NCBI RefSeq assembly: GCF_902167145.1
Contig: NC_050099.1
Span: 9,190,434 to 9,254,433 of the forward strand
Source of the DNA: Zea mays
Lineage: Eukaryota; Streptophyta; Magnoliopsida; Poales; Poaceae
Direction of reading: 5' to 3'
Length of the DNA: 64,000 bases
The notes under the pieces were generated by a model that saw nothing but the letters and a program-made list of their open reading frames with translations, was not told where the DNA came from and made no database searches. Below, in pieces: positions 22,594-34,900 of this stretch (position 1 is its first letter; each line of letters opens with the position of its first letter). Both the position numbers and the translations under genes were made by a program.

Positions 22594-23678
22594 AAGGCGG
22601 GCGAAAAATGGTTGGCGACGAAGCTCGAAGCCACCTTAAGTCAGTAAAAAATTCATGCCTGTTATTTTACCTTCTCTTTGAAGTCTGCACTTCTCTCATA
22701 CTGTTTTAATATGTACAGGATGATGATGCTGAAGAAAAATGAGCCGAAGCTTAACAAGTGATCTGAAGCTCAGATGGTCCGAAGCTTGTAAAATTATTGT
22801 AAAAAATCTTTGTAAATTAAGAATCAGATACTAATTTTGTAAATTTGTACATACTTTGTAATATATCTTTACCTTTTTGTGCATGTATGGAATTGCTTTG
22901 CAATGGACGAAACTATCATTTTTTGAGCCGAAGGCGAAAAACACCTTTCCTTCTTTTCGTACACAACGAAGCATGAAACTGCTTCTTTTTCTGTTTTTCG
23001 AAGCCTTATCTTTAGAGCCGAAGCACCCGCCTGTGTTATGATAATGATGATCCTATGTATGTCTAGATGAATGTTTATGAATGCAAATGTATGATGTAAT
23101 GTATCGTGCAAATGAATGTCCAAACACACGCATATGAAGCCACAACCATAGCTTTCATTCCCTTGGGAATGACCGAAGTCTCTTTGTCGTTTATTTTTCG
23201 GCGTCACCGCTTATTTTTCGGTGTATCAGCGCTGACTTTTCGCTGTAAGTTCTGCATCCCCTTAGGAACGTCTTTTGAACTTCTTCGCCTTCTATTTCGG
23301 CGGTATCGCGTTGACTTTTCGCGCTTCGCCTTATATTTCGACGGTATCAACGTTGACTTTTCGCTGTAATATCTGCATTCCCTTAGGAACGACTTTTGAG
23401 TAGAAAACTTACGCTACGCTCCCTTAGGAACGGCTTTTTGTAGCTTCGTCATGCTCTGCATCCCCTTAGGGACGACTTTCGAGCTTCTCCCTGTTTTTTC
23501 CTTTCTCCCTGCACTAGATGGTGCATGCTCAGTTTTTACATTTACATATTTGGGGGATTTTGCTCTCGTAGAGCTGAATAAGAAAAAGAGAAATTACATA
23601 TTATGGCCCCATTAAAAACCTTTCTCCTCCTTTGGAAAGGAAAAGGGTACCACAAAAAAGAAAAAAGATTACATCAAG
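22594..23678. other. Convergent intergenic region of T2
   Basis: This is the non-coding stretch between the 3' ends of aORF and pol. It includes the subrepeats at 23160-23490 and A+T-rich sequence that would carry both polyadenylation regions. No supportable ORF is present. Confidence 0.6.
23160..23490. repeat. Tandem subrepeats between aORF and pol of T2
   Basis: Recurring 'TATTTCGGCGGTATCGCGTT', 'GACTTTTCGC' and 'CTTAGGAACGACTTTTGA' units. They match T1 67-360 in reverse complement. Confidence 0.7.
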
Positions 23679-26600
23679 CTAGACATAATATCGCCGAAGC
23701 TCATCCACATTCCAAGATCTAGGAATGTCGTTGCCATCCATATCCTTCAATCTGTAAGAACCGGGTCTTGATGAAGATACTACCAGAAAAGGTCCTTCCA
23801 CTTGAGTTGTAACTTGCCTACTATATCTGGGTTGGCCACTCTCCGAAGTACCAAATGTCCTGGTTTAATGCTCTTTAGCCGAACTTTTCTGTCACGCCAT
23901 TTTATTGTTTTGGCTTGGTATTTATTGATATTCTCCACGGCCTGAAGCCTAATCCCTTCTAATGCATCTTTTGCCACAGAATAATCAGCTTCGTCTTCTG
24001 CCGAAGCCACTGTTCTTATTGATCTTGCCTTAGCTTCTTCTGGGGTGATTGCTTCGTCACCAAACAATAGTTTGAATGGTGTAAAACATGTTGACCTTGA
24101 TATTGTTGTGTTGTGGCTCCACACCACTTTGATCAATTAATCTGGCCACTTTCCTCTGGGCTGATTGAAGATTAACTTCATTATTCCTGTCATTATAATG
24201 CCATTGGCTCTTTCAACAAGTCCATTTGACTCCGGATGTCTGACCGATGCAAAATGAATCTTCGTGCCAATTTGTTCACAAAATTCCTTGAAAGCTTCAG
24301 CATCAAACTGCGTTCCATTGTCTACAGTAATAGCCTTTGGTACTCCGAAGCGACAAACAACGTTTTGCCAAAAGAATTTCTGGACAGTGACCAAAGTTAT
24401 TGTTGCTAAAGTCTTCGCCTCAATCCACTTGGAAAAATACTCTACCGCCACCACAACATATTTTAGATTTCCTTGTGCTGGTGGAAGTGGGCCTAGCAAA
24501 TCGAGGCCCCACCTTTGCAATGACCAAGTGGGTTGTATTAATTGAGTGAGGGATGAAGGTTGCTTCTGGTCTCTTGCACATTTTTGACTGCCTTCACATT
24601 TTTGAACTAATTCTGCTGCATCCGAAGCTGCCTTCGGCCAATAAAATCCTTGTCGAAAAACTTTTCCCAACAAGGGCCTAGATCCAATATGAGATCCACA
24701 CAGACATGCATGTATCTCTTTCATTAATTCCACACCTTCAGTTCCTGATAAGCACTTAAGGAGTGGTGAACAAACTCCATGTTTATACAATTCCCCTTCT
24801 ATTAACACATATGGTCTTGTTCTTGCCTCCATTCTCTTGTTATAAGCTTCATCACTTGAAAGACAATTGCCTTGGAGGAAATATATTATTTCAGTTCTCC
24901 AGTCTTCACTGTGTACTGGAGAAATAGTAAGCACTGCTCTCTCCACGAGCTCAACTGAAGGTGCTTTTATTGTTTCAAAAAATACTTTGGAGGGTAGTGG
25001 GAGCCCCTGAGCCGCTGATTTGGCTAGCAAATCTGCATGCTCATTTTACCTCTTGGAATATTCTTGACAGAAAAACCTTCGAACTGCATCTAGATATTTT
25101 TCAAGCTTCGGATCTCGTGCCTTGCTACATTTATCCACATGGCCAGCAATAACTTGAGAATCAGTCTTTAGGATGGCCCTTCTTATTCCCATTGCCCTTA
25201 GTTTCCGAAGCCCCAACATAAGTGCTTCGTACTCAGCAATATTATTTGTACAACTGAAATCCAGTTTTACTGCATAACATGTTTTGACTTTCGAAGGTGC
25301 AACTAGGACCACAGCTGCTCCTGCACTGAAGGCTCCCCAAGAACCATCACAAAACACTGTCCAAGCTTCGGCACCTTTGCTTGTCCCTTCTTCGTGAGCC
25401 CCTGGCGTCCAATCAGCGATAAAATCTGCTAGCGCTTGAGATTGAATTGAAGATCTGTGCACGTAATCAATGGTGAATTCATTAAGCTCCGCGACCCATT
25501 TGCCAATCCTTCCAGTGGCTTCTCTATTCCTCATGATATCCTTCAGGGGTTGTGATGAAGGTACAATTATGTGATATGCCTGAAAATAATGCCGAGGCTT
25601 CCTGGATGCCATTAACACAGCATCCAACACCTTCTCCAATTATGTATAGTTTTTCTTTGATAATCTCAAAACTTCAGAGACAAAGTATACTGGGACTTGC
25701 TTTTTAGCTTGTCCTTCGAGCTTCTCTTGTACAAGTGCCGCACTCACTGCAGAGTGCGAAGCTGCCACATACAATAGCAATGGAGCCCCTAGCACGGGTG
25801 GAGTTAATGTTGTTAAATCGATTAGATATTGCTTCAGATCTTCGAAAGCTTTCTGTTGAGTTGGGCCCCATTGAAAAACTTCAGCTGACTTTAGTACTTC
25901 AAAGAATGGTAAATTTCTTTCTGCTGATCTAGATATAAATCGGTTCAAAGATGCCAGTTTTCCTGTCAACCGTTGGGCCCCCTTCTTTGTGCTTATTGGC
26001 TCCATTCAAAGGATAGCTTCGATCTTGCTTGGGTTGGCTTCGATCCCCTTCGTTGAAACTAAACAGCCAAGTAACTTGCCCTTCTTTACTCCGAAGACAC
26101 ATTTTTCTGGATTTAATTTCAGGCCAGCTTGCCTAAAATTAGCAAATGTTTCCTGCAGATCAGTAATGTGGTTTTCTTGCTTCGTGCTCTTCACTATAAT
26201 GTCATCAACATATGTTAACACATTTCTGCCTATCTGAGAGTGAAGGACCTTGGCTGTCATCATGTTGAAGCTTCCCCCAGCATTCTTGAGCCCCTCAGGC
26301 ATCCGAAGATAACAATATGTACCACTAGGCGTTATGAAGCTGGTCTTTGGCTCATCTTCCTTCCTCATCCAGATTTGGTGGTAGCCTGAATAGCAATCTA
26401 GCAGACTCAAGAGCTCTGACGAAGCTGCTGCATCTACTAGAGAGTCTATTCTTGGTAATGGGAACTCATCCTTTGGACAAGCCTTGTTCAGATCAGTAAA
26501 ATCAATGCACATTCTCCATTTACTATTGGCCTTTTTTACCATAACAGTGTTGGCTAGCCATCCTGGGTATTTCTGATGACACCAGCACTAAGAAGTCTTT

Positions 26601-27597
26601 TTACTTCGTTCCGAGCACCTTCGGCTTTATCGTCAGACATTTTCCGAAGCTTTTGTTTCCTAGGTCGGAAGGATGGATCAACATTGAGTGAATGTTCAAT
26701 GACGTCCCTGTTGACACCACAGAGATCGTTGGCTGACCATGCAAAAACATCTTTGTTGTTGAATAAAAACCTTATCAAGGTTTTCTCCTGCTCTTCAGAT
26801 AATTGGGATCCCAGCAATACCTTCTGCTCTGTTATGTCTTCACATAGAAGCATGGGCTTCAGCTGATCAGCCGAAGCAGCCTTCTCTCTTCTATACTTAT
26901 ACTGTTCACAAGCTTCGGCTTCATCTATATTGTGGATTTCTTTTGAGTCTGTCCAATTTCCTTCAGCCTTTCTGGCAGCTTCCTTACTTCCATGAATAGC
27001 AATGGGCCCTTGATCCGAAGGTATCTTCATGCATAAATATGCTGGATGAAGAATCGCTTCGAATGCATTGAGTGTTCCATGACCAATGATTGCATTGTAA
27101 GGATATTCCATGTCAACAATATCAAACACAACCTGTTTAGTTCTTGTATTGTGGACAAATCCGAAGGTCACTTGCATTGTGATCTTGCCAAGCGCTACAA
27201 TCTGCCTTCCTCCAAAACCACAAAGAGGGTGTGTGGCATCATGGATCGTATCCTCTAGCTCTTGCATCTTTCTGAAGGCCTTAGCAAATATAATATCCGC
27301 TGCACTGCCTTTATCCACCAAAACATTGTGGACTAGAAATCCCATGATGACACAAGATATGACCATAGCATCATTGTGAGGGTAATCCTTGAGCTGAAGG
27401 TCCTCTTGGGAGAAGGTAATTGGGATGTGAGACCATTTTGACTTGATGAAGGGTCCCTGCACCCCAACATGTTGTACCCTTCTCTAGGCCTCCTTCTTCT
27501 GCTTCTTGTTGGCCAGCTCTGAGCATGAACCGCCTGTTATCGGGAGCACTAGCTTAATAGCTGAAGCAGCTTCAGCTTGGTTGTTGAACGAAGCCAT
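23679..27597 (-). pseudogene. T2 pol polyprotein (protease, RT, RNase H, second RNase H, integrase), gag missing
   Basis: The frame opens with MASFNNQAEAAS at 27597, about 45 nt after the primer site, and meets TAG at 27484. Protease region near 27315: VDKGSA, so the catalytic Asp is kept but the usual Ser/Thr is Lys. The frame shifts at 26550 before RT. RT has MCIDFTDLN and TYVDDIIVKS (about 26210). RNase H follows with LLLYVAASHSAVSAALVQE, then the second, archaeal-type RNase H (FCDGSWGAF, NNIAEYEAL, TDSQ). Integrase has GFYWPKA, WGLDLLGPLP, DNGTQFD and VERANG; its zinc motif is damaged (CEGSQKC). Stops at 26006, 25640, 25046 and 24137 are TGA or TAA; three of them fit C-to-T at CGA or CAA. 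The C-terminal part runs in another frame to 23679. Confidence 0.9.
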
Positions 27598-27628
27598 CAG
27601 CTCAAAAAGTGGAAGTGAGTTCACCGGA

Positions 27629-27640
27629 GGTGGGCGCTAA
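27629..27640 (-). other. Primer binding site of T2
   Basis: On the minus strand TTAGCGCCCACC abuts the 5' LTR. T3 has TTTGGCGCCCACC at the same place, so T2 carries one G-to-A change in the TGGCGCC core. Confidence 0.65.
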
Positions 27641-28253
27641 TGTTGGTGACTTGTTCTCAAATGCTATAAATTAAGAACAAGGCAACATAAAATGTTAAAT
27701 ATTAATGCCCTTCGTCTTTCGAAGCATTATTTCCCTTAGGTTATAATGATCTTCAGACGAAGGCCATGAAGAACATACCTTCGAATATCGAAGGTAAGAT
27801 GATAAAAGAAGAAGCGTGTAAAATACAAGAGATAACATGAACAATCATATAGCATTATAAATTCATCTCCATTATGTTATCATGATAAAATAAAAAAAAT
27901 ATTGAATTACATTTGATACCTTCGACTTGATAGATAGCAAAGGTGCTAGCGTGATGCAAAAGCAAATGCCTAGTTCGCCTGAACAGTACAGGGATACTGT
28001 TCATCTATTTATAGGCACAGGGCGCAGCCTCTGAGAAATTACATTCATGCCCTTTACAAATGCTTACAATCATAATACAAGCTATCACGGGTCGATTGGT
28101 CATTTCATCTTCAAGTCGGTTCACTCCTTCGTCTTGGGACATGTCACTTATGCCGAAGCTTTATGGATGATAGCTTCGGCACTGCTTTTTGAGAGGATCT
28201 GCCGAAGGTGTTTGTTCTTACAGGATCTTCGGCGACGAAGCATACCCCCAACA
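27641..28253 (-). repeat. 5' LTR of T2
   Basis: 613 bp, TGTTGGTGAC...CCCCAACA on the plus strand. It is nearly identical to the 3' LTR, pointing to a fairly recent insertion. Confidence 0.93.
28005..28013 (-). promoter_or_regulatory. LTR promoter TATA box, T2
   Basis: TATAAATAG on the minus strand directs transcription leftward into pol. T1 has the same box at 4435-4443. Confidence 0.6.
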
Positions 28254-28315
28254 GCCGGCTTCTCATCGTGGGCACATGCAGGCTTCTGGCTCGATCGGGC
28301 AGGGAGGGTCGGGCC

Positions 28316-28324
28316 TATATATAT
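28316..28324 (+). promoter_or_regulatory. TATA box, PME1 copy 3
   Basis: TATATATAT after GGGCC, 108 bp before the ATG at 28432. T2 lies immediately upstream (ends 28258), so the distal promoter is displaced by 9.5 kb. Confidence 0.58.
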
Positions 28325-28431
28325 GGGATGCTGCTGGTGTTAGCCAGCGAAAACGCGCACAAAGGTAAGTGTGTAAGGTTAGGAGCCAGTGTACCATCAC
28401 ATCAGATCAAATCGATCGCAGCTTATAGTGG

Positions 28432-29725
28432 ATGGTAGGCGGCGTGAGGAGGTGCGGCCTGGGCCTGGCCATGGTGGTGGCCCTGCTGCTCGCTGCACTG
28501 GTTGTCATTGCAAGCGGCGGTACAGAGACAAGGCAGAAGCTGCCTGTTGGCAGTGGTAACGACGATGACCACACATTTGTTCTCAGCCGCCTGTCCAACG
28601 TCATTGATCCACCGGAGAGCTGGCCTCCGCGTGCGGATGCTGTCGTGGTGAAGCGGTGTGGCAGCATCGCTGCTCTGCCACCTTGCTACACCAGCATCCA
28701 GATAGCCCTAAATGCCGTACCAGCACCACAAGAAGCCGAGGAGGTGGAGGACAAGTACGTCGTGCATGTGCTCGCTGGCATCTACAACGAGACCATCAAC
28801 ATAACAAGAAGGAATGTGATGCTGATGGCGATGGGGTCAGTGCCACTGTCATCACGGGGAACAAGAGCAATGCAACAGGCGTCCCCATGAACATGACGGT
28901 GACAGTGAGTGAGTAACTCTGGCGATCGATATTTCACTACAATTGAGCTGTCATGCATGCATACTATAAATCAGAACAGAACTATTAATTTGCTGCTGCT
29001 ACTGCAGATGCCTTGGGTCACGACTTCATAGCATAGAACCTGACAATCAGAAACACAGCAGGGCCGGAAGGCAGGTAGGCTGTGGCGCTAAGGTCAAATT
29101 CGAACAAGTCAGTCATCTACAGGAGCAGCATTGAAGGTCATGAGGACACCTTGTACGTGGAGAACGGGATCTAGTTCTACCTGCAGACCTCGATCTGGGG
29201 CATCGTGGACTTTGTATTTGGCAATGCACAGCCAAGTTCCAGAGCTGCCCGCTGTTGGTGCGCCGCCCACCGAAAGGCAAGCACAATGTGCTGACGGCCT
29301 AGGGCTGCAACAACGCAAGCCGCGAGTCTAGCTTCTCGTTCCACATGTGCACCGTGGAAGTGGCGCCGGGCGTTGACCTTGACGGCATGGAGACCTACCT
29401 CGGCCGCCCCTATAGGAACTTCTCCCACGTCGCCTTCATCAAGTCGTATCTCAGTCGCATGGTCATCCCCAACGGCTGTGTCGTGTGGAACAAGAACAAG
29501 GTCGTCGAGGATACCACCCGGACCATCTTATACCTAGAATACGGCAACGACAGCGCCGGTGCCGACACAGCCGGCCGTGTCAAGTGGTCGGGCTTTCGCG
29601 TCCTCAACACCGACGCCGAGGCGGCCGTGTACACGGCGGACACGTTCATCAACACGAGCAAGTGGGTCCCTGAGCCTATCTAGTACGACCACACCCTCGG
29701 CGCGGCGCCGCCGCCGCGCGCCTGA
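28432..29725 (+). pseudogene. PME type 1, copy 3 (pseudogene)
   Basis: It starts MVGGVRRCGLGLAM with an intact signal peptide. Exon 1 runs to 28908, the intron is 28909-29007 and exon 2 is 29008-29725. A missing base near 28828 shifts the frame in VMLIGDG. In-frame TAG codons occur at 29034, 29076, 29172, 29300 and 29681; each aligns with a Gln codon (CAG) inferred from other copies or context. A small indel near 29228 damages GNAQ. YLGRPYRNFSHVAFIKSYLS is intact (about 29395-29455), as is the C-terminal WNKNKVVEDTTRTILYLEYG. The exon-2 site EDTLY carries Glu where most plant PMEs have Gln. Confidence 0.88.
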
Positions 29726-31146
29726 CGGTGCTCCGCTCGGTGCGCTTAAGTTAGTATTATACTACGCAGGCTGGCATTCCGTTTTAGATCCCACCACCTT
29801 ATTACTATGGTATTGTATGTCTCTAGTATCCAGCCATGCATCATTGCCGAGATCAATTAAGGCATATTATGGCATGCAAGACGCCCTATATTTCGCGTAT
29901 GCATGCATGTACCTGGACGGCTGGACCTCTACCTATAGCTACCATTTCTATATCGGTATTGTATGTACTCTCTCTGTATGTGTGTCTATATAATATATAT
30001 GTATCCTCGATCTATATAAATGGATTATATCTATCATTATTTCATATGAGCTGATACACACAAGTAATTGTGATACAAGGCCTACACAAGTTGGTAATAG
30101 TACTGCTATATATAAGTAAGTCACCGGCCGGCCGACAAAATTTATACAATAACACAACTGTGCAAGTAGATTTGAAAACAAATATTTGCTAGTATAAATT
30201 TTGACTATGTTGGTTGATGTGATTGGCCACGCGGACACACAAATCGATCAGAATTCTTTTTGCAGTGATAACATTTTAGTTATATGCGGTGCATTGGACC
30301 CACATAAAAATCAAATTAACTACCACATCTAGTTTTATGGTTGGCAAGAGCTAATTAAATATGTGCAAAGCCAGCCAGACTGCCTGTGGTTGCATTGGAT
30401 GTTATGCCACCCGCTGTAGCACGAATGCATGCATGATGGAGCTTCTCTAACCAGCACAGTTTCTAGCCGAGGGCTGAGCAGGTATGGAGCTGGGATAGTA
30501 GTAACGTGCAGTGCTCCAGCGCTTTTCTAAAGCTATACGTGTCATCGATCTGTTGGCGCACACACACACACACACGTACGTACGTAGAAATGCATGACAA
30601 GCTAGCCAACAGTCTTGGCAACTCCATTGGCCACCACAAGGTTCTCGGTTGTTGTGCCTAGGCAGTACATAGAGTTCTCTCTACTCTCACAATCAACCTT
30701 ACAAATATTTTAGAAAATCAGAAAAAGTAGTCAATGTGCTCAAACCTTGAATCAGCAATTAATGCATTTTAGTTTGAATGCACCCGCTTTTAACTTGGAT
30801 CTGCTGCTGTTGTTTCGGCCAGGATAAGGACCGACAAAAGTGATTAATTCCCTATTGCCTGGCCCACACATTAATCCCCATTGGTATTTATTCTTGTCGG
30901 TATTTGAAGAGGCCAATGTGAGTTATTTAATCCCCATCGGCTGGTTGACTTCTTGGCCGGACGATGGAAATTAACTTAAGTCGGCTTCGCCACTAAAAAA
31001 TAGCACTGACGGTTGATAACGAAATCCGTTTGTAAAAAAATGCACCCCACTATGCAGGTTTTGGTATAAAGCAATCCCCGTGCATCGTCGTCATCAACAT
31101 ACTCGGGAAAACTATATATAGAATCCATAAATGAGAGGGGAAAGAA
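29726..31146. other. PME1 copy 3 downstream flank, up to T3
   Basis: This is collinear with 10405-11850 and in part with 59811-60809. No gene is visible. It contains a CACACA run at about 30560 and the start of the copy 4 upstream region from about 30985. T3 interrupts it at 31151. Confidence 0.65.
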
Positions 31147-31151
31147 CTCGT

Positions 31152-31629
31152 TGTTGGAACTTGCTCTCCTAGGCAAGTTGATCCAACGGGGGAGTGGAAA
31201 GGATGCAGGCAAGGTTTAACTCGAGATGGCGATTGCTCTATTAATCCAGCCTCTCAAGGGCACTGTACGGGGGTATTTATAGGTTCCCGAGCGCCCAACG
31301 TCTAGATGTAAGGACGCTAATGCCCTCAGACACCTGGATTATCCCCAGAATATTCCCATAAGGGAGGGTTACAAACTGTCATTACAGAAAAGCTATTACA
31401 AATCAGGCCCGTAACACGCCTGTCCGTGCGAGGCTTGTTACGATGGGCCGAATCCCCCATGGGCCTCCAGGTAGGATTGAGGATGCAGGATGGAGAGACT
31501 TCATCGTAGGCCTTCGTCTTGCAGTGAAGAGGACGAAGGGTGGGCCACGCCAGTCATCTTGCCTCCGTTGGTGCAGTGAGTTGACAAAGGCCTGGAGCGA
31601 AGGGCAGCGTCTTCGCCTTCGCCCCAACA
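31152..31629 (-). repeat. 3' LTR of T3
   Basis: TGTTGGAACTTGC...CGCCCCAACA, 478 bp. It is followed inward by TTTGCCCTCCGAGGG, the complement of a polypurine tract. Confidence 0.92.
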
Positions 31630-31796
31630 TTTGCCCTCCGAGGGACCAGTTCGACTGAGTCATCTGGTGCTGAAGACGTTGCTAGATGGTGGAGACGCTG
31701 CCCTCGCTCGAAGTGGTTCCGCGAGGGTTTTTGATGTGACCGTTGACGGACGCGGTATTGTTGGACTGTGGGCTTTCCGAAGCGTCGCGTCTTGTG

Positions 31797-31805
31797 TATA
31801 AAAGG
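31797..31805 (+). promoter_or_regulatory. TATA box of the T3 antisense ORF
   Basis: TATAAAAGG lies 157-165 bp upstream of the aORF ATG (31962) and about 170 bp inside the LTR. It is the equivalent of the boxes in T1 and T2, although T3 belongs to another family. The 31630-31961 stretch otherwise looks like leader sequence. Confidence 0.65.
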
Positions 31806-31961
31806 GGGGCGGCGTGGCTCAGGCTCTGTTACGTTTCTGTGCACCGAAAAACCCTAGCATTTTGAAACCGGTCGCCCGCTCGCCTGCCCTCCTTGCTCCC
31901 ATTCATCGGAGAACTAGCCCGTGTCAAGCAGACCGCGCGCCGCCGCCGACGGTACGTAGCC

Positions 31962-34900
31962 ATGCCGTCTTCTTCTTCATCCGCTGCGAAAACGCCGTTG
32001 GGCGATTCATCGTCCGAGGGTACCTTCAGTGATTTGGCGGCAGTGGAGCTACACCCGGGCCACACGGTGCAATTCGGTGTTTCGAGGATCTCCTCGGTTC
32101 GCATGCAAGACATGCAGCAGTTGGGGTATTTTGGGAACGGAGTTGTCCGAGATCCAGGGGTGGAAGAGATTCCTGAGCCAGAGGGTGAGATGGTTGTGTT
32201 CGAGGCATTTTTCACTGCCGGCCTTCGGTTGCCTGCGCATTGTTTTGTAGTGGAAGTGTTGCGGAGGTATGACGTGCAGATCTATCAATTGACACCTAAT
32301 GCCATGGTGGCCCTAGCGAAGTATGTCTGGGCAGTGACTTCGTATGGCGGTCAGCCCTCCATGGAGGTCTTTGCCAAGAATTATTGTTTGCACTAGCAGA
32401 AGAGAAAAATTGGAAGCAAGATTGCACAGTTTGGGTCATGCACCTTTACACCGAGGACTGGGAAGACATCGGTGGAAGTTGTTGAACTAGTTCCCTGCAC
32501 CCACAACAAGTGGGGCAACTGGTATGATTATTGGTTTTATGTGGCGGTAGGCGAGGTCGAAGACCTCCCAGGACTCCCGGCGGCCGTGTTGTGCTCCCAT
32601 TGCTATGTGGCGTTCCCACCGTTTGAGGTGGCAGAGGATGATAGTGATGAAGAGGCCCTTCGTTGTGCTGCACGTATGAGTAGCGGGCGCGATTTAGTTG
32701 AGGAGTTCATCGGTTATGGAGTGTGGCCCTTGGCGCATGGCTGGGCATTGGGTGAAGTATGTCCTCGCCAGATGCCCTCCCTAGGTGAGTAGCAGTGTGA
32801 AGTTCGGCCTTCACGTTGGATCTGCGTGGCCGGGATCCAGCCGCATTCGTGCGTGAAGTGGAAGACGGGGCAGTGCGCATTGTGGGGCGTTATGTGCCGA
32901 GGACTGAGGCTCTACGGAGTTGGGATATCCGTGGATCCAATGTCCGCCTGAATAGAGTCTTCGAGTTGAATCGTTTGCCGTACGACGGCTATCCCGGGGA
33001 CGACGCTATCGTGGCCGTCGACCGCCGCGGGAAGAAACCAATGGCGTGACTGAGGAAGGCCCTTCACAGGAGGCTGCCCCAGGAACTAAGAAGAGGAAAA
33101 TAGGTACTGCAGTGGGGGGACTTGGGGTCTCTAATAGTTTTGCAGTGGAGTTGATGGGGACGTGCGTGGCCCTCGAGGGAAGGATGTCTTCGCCCGAGCT
33201 CCGGGAGTCTTCGGCGCCAATGCTGAGGGTTACCAGGGGTCGATGGCCAAAGAATGTTCCGATCCCCCATGCTGCTGGCGGAGACATGTTTACGTCTCGT
33301 ATGGCTCGTGACTTGAAGATTTTTCATTACGGACGGAATATTGTTGTTGTTGTATCGGCAGTGATGGAGAAGGATCGTCAAGATGCTGCGCAAAAGCGCC
33401 GGGCGGTCGTTAGGATCGGGGATCCTTTCTGCATGGCGAAGAAGGCGTGGGGGGCGCGAAGTCTGCCACTGTCGGCAGCAGCAAGCCGGCGCCGGCTGCA
33501 AAGCCGGCCGCTTCTGGGCCTAGGAAGTCTTCGGCAGGTGCGAATGCTGCTGCTTCTGGCGCGTGCAAGCCACCCTTGGGCGAGCCGACGAAGGGGCGAA
33601 AGTTGCCCTCGCCACCGCGTACTGACGAGGCGGCGGCGTGTGTTGCCGACTTCGACACAAATATCTACGTGGGGGATTATCTTGTTGGTAAGTTTTTTTA
33701 ACTAGGTCGTGACAAAGATCATGGTGCAGGGTCGGATGTAGGGCAACTGGCTGTTGTCCCGACTCCGGTGGTGGCTACTTCCCCGACGGCGGCGGTTGGT
33801 GCGAAGGGTGCTTCTCAGGACCCGTGGTCCGCCTTCTGCGCGAGCGGCGCGATTCCGTCGGCCGCTGCCGCTAAGGACGTGGCAGGCTCCGTGTCCCGGC
33901 AACTGAGGCAAGCTTCGCAACAGTTGTCGCAGCAGCTGAAGCGTGTAAGTCGTGTTGGACTTCGATAGTTCGTTGTTTTTATGAGGTGGCGAGTCTCATG
34001 GTTTTTGGTGGCAGACGGCCAACTTCGCCGACCATGTCGCGTCGGGTGCTCTGACTGTGGAGTTTTCTATCGAAGTCGAGCGTCTCCGTGCGCAGCATGC
34101 GGATGCTGTTCGGAAGAAGTCGGCTGCAGAAAGTAAAAACCGCAGGCTGATGGAGAGGTTGGCCGCTATGGAGGCCGAGAAGGGTGATCTCCGGCGCCAG
34201 TTGGCAGAGGAGAGGAGGGACGCGAATAAGGCCATCACCGACGCGTAGGCTGCTCAAGCCGACGCTAAACTTGCGCGGGCGGAGGCCAGTCTTGCCCGCC
34301 AACGCGCCGAGGAGCTGGAAGTGCAGCTCAGCGGCCTTCGCAGCCGCGTGGATAAAGCCGAGACCTCGACGCGCGTAGAGGTCGAGCGGACGCACGCGCA
34401 GCTCGTGGATGCGTACCAAGAGCTGGGTGCGCGGACCGCCCCTTTCGAAGCGCCCAGCCAAGAGGTGGGCCTCTGCTTCCTTGAGTGGCTGCAGGAGGAG
34501 CTAGGTGTCCTACCAACAATCGTGATGGGCCTGATGTCCTTTGCCTCCCTCATCACCTGCGAGGGGGCCGTGAATGCCTTGTCCCGCTAGGGGTGCGGGC
34601 ATTTCGAGGTCTTCAACCAGTCGGACGAAGGCTTCGAACGCGAGATCTTCCAGGTTGGGGACCCGGTGCTTAAGCGGTCGGCAGGGGCGCTCTTCGACAG
34701 GATGTGGGGTCCTCACGACCGAGAGACGGTCCGAGAGATGTCCGACCGGGCAATGGATCAGGTAAGGGCTCATTTTGTGTGGTTATATGTGTGGGTATGT
34801 GTGGTTTTGCTGAATGAGTGTGCTATTGCTGCAGATGGCGCGTGACGAGGAGGTTGAAGACCTTGGTGACCTAGATAGCACACTGCCCGAGGCCTCGCTG

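Larger units (their letters stand above)
18731..28258 (-). mobile_element. T2: complete-ended Tat-lineage Ty3/gypsy element lacking gag
   Basis: GCCGG flanks both sides (18731-18735 and 28254-28258) as target duplication, and the two LTRs are 612 and 613 bp and nearly identical. The element reads on the minus strand: 5' LTR 27641-28253, primer binding site, protease-RT-RNase H-second RNase H-integrase (27597-23679), subrepeats, antisense ORF (19833-22593 on plus), polypurine tract, 3' LTR 18736-19347. No gag lies between the primer site and protease. It split the upstream region of PME1 copy 3. The dual RNase H and the antisense ORF are lineage marks of Tat elements. Confidence 0.93.

Noticed and set aside
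33046..33705. Independent gene in the T3 antisense region
   Set aside because: Position, phase and neighbouring pieces fit the aORF with frameshifts. Nothing marks it as a separate gene.
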